From contig AWOC01000034.1 of NCBI GenBank assembly GCA_000494185.1, positions 1-8,118 on the forward strand: a stretch of 8,118 bases of DNA. Reading direction: 5' to 3'. This DNA comes from Candidatus Calditenuaceae archaeon JGI OTU-3. Its GTDB lineage: Archaea; Thermoproteota; Nitrososphaeria_A; Caldarchaeales; Calditenuaceae. A program made the position numbers and the translations under genes. The first letter of the stretch is position 1, and every line of letters starts with the position of its first letter. The notes beneath the pieces are model-generated. The model was not told where the DNA came from. It saw nothing but the letters and a program-made list of their open reading frames with translations, and ran no database searches. Below, piece after piece: positions 5,050 through 8,118 of this stretch.

Positions 5050-5571
5050 ATGAAGGCAAAGAACTACCGCTCACCGGAGAGGCCCTACACTAGGACTGAG
5101 TATATTCACGGCGCCCCCCAGACCCGCCTCGCCAAGTTCGACTATGGCAAGTGGAGGGAGGGGTATGAGTATAAGCTCTCACTAAAGTCTAAAGAGCACG
5201 TACAGATAAGGGATATAGCGCTTGAGTCGGCGAGGGTTACCGCCGGGAAGCTTCTCTCAGAAAAGATCGGTGAGAACTTCTATCTCCAAATCAAGGCTCA
5301 TCCACACCATGTATTGAGGGAAAACAAGATGATTTTTGGGGCTCACGCAGACCGGTTACAGGAGGGGATGAGCAGGGCGTTCGGCAGGCCTGTCGGTAGG
5401 GCCGCGCAGGTTGATGCAGGCGAGACCGTCATCGAGCTATACGTATCTGGCTCGGATCTTGATTTGGCGAAAGAGGCTTTACGCCGGGCCGCCTCCAAGC
5501 TTCCTAAATCCTACGCCCTAACTATTGAGAGGCTGGCCGGTCAGGAGGCCCGGGTGGAGCCGAGCTCTTAG
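5050..5571 (+). CDS. rpl10e: Large ribosomal subunit protein uL16 (archaeal L10e)
   Basis: A component of the 50S subunit near the A-site finger and peptidyl transferase centre, the archaeal/eukaryal version of bacterial L16. From the ATG at 5050 it has 173 residues, the normal archaeal size. Signature parts in order: RSPERPYTRTEYIHGAPQ near the N-terminus, HVQIRDIALESARVTAGKLL, the conserved AHPHHVLRENKMIFGAHADR with the usual His-His-Val-Leu-Arg-Glu core, and GMSRAFGRPVGRAAQV with the Phe-Gly-x-Pro-Val-Gly core. The C-terminus (DLAKEALRRAASKLP) is also typical. A GTG at 5038 would add four residues that do not match the family. The last 50 bp overlap the end of the convergent argF gene, an overlap that constrains both reading frames. 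L10e is here a stand-alone gene, not in a long ribosomal-protein operon. Confidence 0.93.
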   Translation: MKAKNYRSPERPYTRTEYIHGAPQTRLAKFDYGKWREGYEYKLSLKSKEHVQIRDIALESARVTAGKLLSEKIGENFYLQIKAHPHHVLRENKMIFGAHADRLQEGMSRAFGRPVGRAAQVDAGETVIELYVSGSDLDLAKEALRRAASKLPKSYALTIERLAGQEARVEPSS

Positions 5572-6493
5572 CGGCCAAAACATGGCAGAGGAGGGCGGCC
5601 GCTGTATGCATCCTATATTCAGCCTGATCAAAAATTATTGACTGTTTAGACTCAACCACCTCATCTACTACCTCCTCTCCCCTCCTGATCGGCATACAGT
5701 GCATAAACTTTGCAGTAGGCTTAGCGTGCGCCATAAGCTCTGGTGTGACTTGGTAGCGCGGCAGGAAGTCTCGAAGCCTCTTCTCTCGCTCCGCCTCTAG
5801 GCCCATCGAGACGAAAACATCAGTATATACAAAGTCGGCCTCCCTAACAGCTTCACGGGGATCCTCGGTAAACGCTATGTGGGCACCGTTCGATCTCGCC
5901 ATCTCGCGGTATCTATCTATCTCCTCCCTCGGAAACCAGTATTCCTTGGGCGAGGCCACTGAGATACTAACACCCAATAAGGCACAGATCTGTAGGAGGG
6001 AGCGGCAGACATTCCCACAGTCACCCACGTAGGCCACCTTGAAACCCCAACTCCCCGCGTACTCCAGCATTGTCGCTATGTCAGCTAGGGCTTGGCATGG
6101 GTGATGAGTATCTGTCAATGCGTTGATGACTGGCACATCGGAGTATCTGGCAATCTCCTCCAGAGTGGCATGATGGTTAAGCCGCGCGGCGATGGCGTCG
6201 ACATATCTGGAGAGAACTCGGGCAGTATCCTTGATCGGCTCTCCGCGTGCAAGCTGAAGCTCCCCCGCTGACAGGTAGAGCGCGTAGCCTCCAAGTTTCA
6301 GGATGGCTGAAGATAGAGATACGCGTGTCCGCGTGGAGGGCTTCTCAAAAAGCAGCGCCACCACCTTCCCGGATAGTAGGGGCTTACCATATCCCGTCCT
6401 TTTAAACTCTGCAGCGGCCTTAAGGATGCTTAGTATCTCAGTTTTAGATGCGTCCAGCACCTGGAGGAAGTGTCTCAACCCGAGCACCACCAT
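5522..6493 (-). CDS. argF: Ornithine carbamoyltransferase
   Basis: Transfers the carbamoyl group from carbamoyl phosphate to ornithine to give citrulline in arginine synthesis; cytoplasmic, usually trimeric or dodecameric. The 323 residues contain FEKPSTRTR (49-57) for carbamoyl phosphate, Arg104, HPCQALADI (131-139), the ornithine SMG loop in YTDVFVSMG (223-231), and FMHCMPIRRGEEVVDEVVES (263-282) with the ornithine-binding Cys266. The SMG loop and HC-P motif separate it from aspartate, putrescine and acetylornithine transcarbamylases. Departures from the usual sequence: HCMP for HCLP, GDCGNV (158-162) for GDGNNV, and RLNHH (104-108) for the usual R-[TV]-x-x-H. The proline-rich tail (310-323) extends into the overlap with L10e. 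ATG at 6493 is the first start; TTG at 6478 begins exactly where family homology begins (LRHFLQVLD). The gene lies 26 bp behind aRF1 and is probably co-transcribed, with no good Shine-Dalgarno sequence. Confidence 0.9.
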   Translation of the reverse strand: MVVLGLRHFLQVLDASKTEILSILKAAAEFKRTGYGKPLLSGKVVALLFEKPSTRTRVSLSSAILKLGGYALYLSAGELQLARGEPIKDTARVLSRYVDAIAARLNHHATLEEIARYSDVPVINALTDTHHPCQALADIATMLEYAGSWGFKVAYVGDCGNVCRSLLQICALLGVSISVASPKEYWFPREEIDRYREMARSNGAHIAFTEDPREAVREADFVYTDVFVSMGLEAEREKRLRDFLPRYQVTPELMAHAKPTAKFMHCMPIRRGEEVVDEVVESKQSIIFDQAEYRMHTAAALLCHVLAAKSSAPPGPPDRPASQ

Positions 6494-6519
6494 TTAGAAG
6501 CTTTGTAAAAATCATTACC

Positions 6520-7803
6520 TCAAAGTCTCCCTTTAGCTATCCCTGCAACCCCATTGAAAGTCTTCAGAAAGATCTCCCCAGCCTCGTGCTTGGATGACAC
6601 TAGCTCAACCTTCGCGCCCACCTCCTCAGCCTCCCTGAGAATGATGTCTATGACTGGCTCTTGACGGTCAAGGCTCAGACCCATGGCTCCACAGGAGGGA
6701 CACTTCTGTGACAAATTTGAGGGGAGCTCGGTGACTATCTCCTGAGAATTCATGGTCTCGACAATTTTGTAGCCGCAGTTGCCGCATCTCAAAACAACTT
6801 CATATAGCTCTAGATCCTCGCTGACTACGAGAAGCTCTACTTGTCGCCGCTTTAATGCATCCCGTACAGCTGACAATCCATAGACCACCGAGTTCCCCGT
6901 GACCAGTCTGCGCATGAGATCGTCTATCAGCCTCTTCTCGTAAGTTAGCCTCAGGTCTGAGAGTATGTCTGAAGCCTTCTCTATGGCTTCTCTCACTCCC
7001 TCTTCTCCAGAATACGAGGTGTCGATGAGGTGGATTTTGTCTTTCAGGGTGTAGTGAAGCTTTGACTCCTTGAGAAAGACCTCCTTGGTCGGGCCTGGGC
7101 CGGCTATTATGACTGCCCTCAGGTTTGGATAGCTTAAGAAGATGCTGTTGGCGTGCTCCGCCACTCTATCATAGTATTCTTGGAGAGCCTGCTCCCTAAG
7201 CCTCTCGAACCTCCGAGCAGACTGGCCACCAGCCCTATGTTTCCCGGGAATGCCGCTCGTGTAGGTTCTGATCTCCAGAATCCTTGTACCGCTTAGAACC
7301 GCTACAGCAGCCTCCTCATTGTCGATCGTTATTACTCCGTAGGTGTCCTTCTCTTTAAGAAACTCCTTGAGGGGCTCGGTATAGAATTTTGAGTCGCATC
7401 GGTATAGGAAGAAGTTGATGGGCTCTGGTGGAACGACATGGTACACCTCTATCTTCTCAGTCCCTTCACCGTTTTGGGGTATGGAGCCGCTGAAAATCAC
7501 GAGTCCCGTCGGGCCGGGGTCTCTGAAGAGCTTCAGCCTCTGAATAGCGCTCTCAATGGCGTCCATAACGGCCTTCCTCGTTCCCTTCGACTTAATGTTG
7601 GAGGCAGTTGCAAGTTCTTGTCTCAGATATCCTATTACCTCGTCAAGCCTCCTACCTGGAGGGATATAGAGGGTCACGAGCTCGGTTCCGCGCCCCTGCC
7701 GGGCTTCCAAACTTTCAAGAAACCTCTTGAACTTGTAGCGCTCCACGCTACTCCGCTGTGTTATTCCATTCTCAGACCCCAGGAGATAAGGCCCTGGATG
7801 CAT
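6520..7803 (-). CDS. prf1: Peptide chain release factor aRF1 (eRF1-type)
   Basis: Recognises all three stop codons in the ribosomal A site and triggers peptidyl-tRNA hydrolysis. Domain 1 (about 20-155) carries NIKS (69-72) and YRCDSKF (134-140, the YxCxxxF motif), both decoding determinants. Domain 2 carries the GGQ tripeptide (192-194) in PGKHRAGGQSARRF, which enters the peptidyl transferase centre. Domain 3 (about 290-427) binds the aRF3/EF1A-type GTPase and ABCE1, and has four Cys (340, 343, 368, 371) in CGNC and CPSC that can bind zinc, as in many archaeal aRF1 proteins. At 427 residues it is normal to slightly long; the first ~18 residues precede the usual family start, so GTG at 7746 (VERYKFKRFLE) is an alternative. 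ATG at 7803 is supported by a TATA-like core about 26-31 nt upstream shared with the divergent UMP kinase gene. Confidence 0.95.
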   Translation of the reverse strand: MHPGPYLLGSENGITQRSSVERYKFKRFLESLEARQGRGTELVTLYIPPGRRLDEVIGYLRQELATASNIKSKGTRKAVMDAIESAIQRLKLFRDPGPTGLVIFSGSIPQNGEGTEKIEVYHVVPPEPINFFLYRCDSKFYTEPLKEFLKEKDTYGVITIDNEEAAVAVLSGTRILEIRTYTSGIPGKHRAGGQSARRFERLREQALQEYYDRVAEHANSIFLSYPNLRAVIIAGPGPTKEVFLKESKLHYTLKDKIHLIDTSYSGEEGVREAIEKASDILSDLRLTYEKRLIDDLMRRLVTGNSVVYGLSAVRDALKRRQVELLVVSEDLELYEVVLRCGNCGYKIVETMNSQEIVTELPSNLSQKCPSCGAMGLSLDRQEPVIDIILREAEEVGAKVELVSSKHEAGEIFLKTFNGVAGIAKGRL

Positions 7804-7827
7804 AATTTTAAGTTTCCAGCCTTAGCC

Positions 7828-7840
7828 ATACTTTAATACG
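7828..7840. promoter_or_regulatory. Shared TATA-like core of the aRF1 and UMP kinase genes
   Basis: The stretch atactttaatacg holds a TATA-like word in both directions (tttaata rightward, attaaag/aagtat leftward). The ATG of aRF1 (7803) and the TTG of UMP kinase (7864) are nearly symmetric about its centre, each close to 30 nt away. Neither gene has a Shine-Dalgarno sequence here. Confidence 0.45.
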
Positions 7841-7863
7841 GCTCTTTGGCCTGGTTAGGCGGA

Positions 7864-8118
7864 TTGGGCCTCGTGGTAAAGATTGGGGGACACCTTTTTT
7901 CCCGTAGCGATGGAACGTCAGTAGATTGGATTAGGGAGGCTTCTGAAGTTTTGAAGAGCTGTCACACCAGCGGGGAGAAGTGGGTGTTGGTGGTAGGTGG
8001 GGGGTACTCTGCGCGAGAGTTCATCAAGGCTGCTAGGTCTCTTGGAGCAAGCGAGACTGTCTGTGACGAAATAGCTATAATGGTGACGAGGATACACGCC
8101 AGTTTATTCATTCAGGCG
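7864..8118 (+). CDS. pyrH: UMP kinase, archaeal type, 5' part (cut by window end)
   Basis: Phosphorylates UMP to UDP with ATP in pyrimidine synthesis; amino acid kinase fold, hexameric in known archaeal members. The 85 visible residues begin VVKIGGHLF, the first glycine-rich loop, then WVLVVGGGYSAREFIKAAR (40-58), the second phosphate-binding segment, and SETVCDEIAIMVTRIHASLF (63-82), which aligns with the archaeal UMP kinase region usually read as D-x-(I/L)-G-I-x-x-T-R-x-N-A. Two positions are unusual: His10 where GGS is normal, and His78 where Asn is normal. The start may be TTG at 7864 or GTG at 7873; TTG is favoured by the TATA-like core 29 nt upstream. Related kinases of the same fold (isopentenyl phosphate kinase, acetylglutamate kinase) match less well. 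The gene is open at the window end. Confidence 0.85.
   Translation, partial: MGLVVKIGGHLFSRSDGTSVDWIREASEVLKSCHTSGEKWVLVVGGGYSAREFIKAARSLGASETVCDEIAIMVTRIHASLFIQA

Noticed and set aside
5522..6493. Putrescine, aspartate or acetylornithine carbamoyltransferase
   Set aside because: The SMG loop and the HC-P motif of ornithine carbamoyltransferases are both present, despite nearby polyamine gene speD.
7438..7836. Plus-strand ORF of 132 codons opposite aRF1
   Set aside because: Antisense to the strongly conserved N domain of aRF1, with no recognisable motifs.
1..8118. CRISPR array, toxin-antitoxin, prophage or transposon
   Set aside because: No regularly spaced repeats, terminal repeats with target duplication, transposase, integrase or toxin-like gene pair were seen.

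Overview
The window is archaeal chromosomal DNA, most likely from a thermophilic or TACK-type lineage close to Thaumarchaeota/Aigarchaeota (lineage low confidence, domain high confidence). It encodes an archaeal/eukaryal-type release factor aRF1, ribosomal protein L10e (uL16), a TrmB-family regulator, an archaeal Xre-type regulator, a small class-1B AdoMet decarboxylase and an archaeal-type UMP kinase. Many starts (ATG, GTG, TTG) lie 25-30 nt downstream of a TATA-like box with no Shine-Dalgarno sequence, as expected for leaderless archaeal mRNAs.

Layout. (1) 1-767 is anomalous. Bases 1-95 recur exactly, inverted, at 673-767. The left copy holds the C-terminal part of an AdoMet decarboxylase gene (speD, +) followed by dCTP deaminase (dcd, +). 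The right copy holds the N-terminal part of speD (-), and dcd is cut at the junction before its catalytic Glu. Joining 930-673 (reverse) to 96-236 gives one full-length SpeD of about 129 residues, so the natural order is probably speD -> dcd and the window contains a fold-back junction. (2) 931-1447 is a long AT-rich non-coding stretch with the speD promoter, an imperfect direct repeat, a strong TATA box and two structured elements next to T-runs. (3) 1448-3505 (+): a small basic protein of unknown function, an inositol monophosphatase/FBPase-family phosphatase and a TrmB-type regulator. (4) 3495-5028 (-): a two-gene unit of an Xre-type regulator followed by a DUF72 protein. (5) 5050-5571 (+): L10e, divergent from the Xre regulator. 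(6) 5522-7803 (-): aRF1 then ornithine carbamoyltransferase, whose end overlaps L10e by 50 bp. (7) 7864-8118 (+): 5' part of UMP kinase, divergent from aRF1 around one TATA-like core.

Functionally this is mostly housekeeping: translation (L10e, aRF1), pyrimidine nucleotides (dcd, UMP kinase), arginine and polyamine synthesis (argF, speD), a sugar/inositol phosphatase beside a TrmB-type regulator that may control it, and a second regulator. There is no tRNA, rRNA, CRISPR array, transposase or defence system. I found no convincing new biological system. The items most worth checking are the fold-back junction, the AT-rich intergenic region, the unknown basic protein and the unusual residues in argF and UMP kinase.
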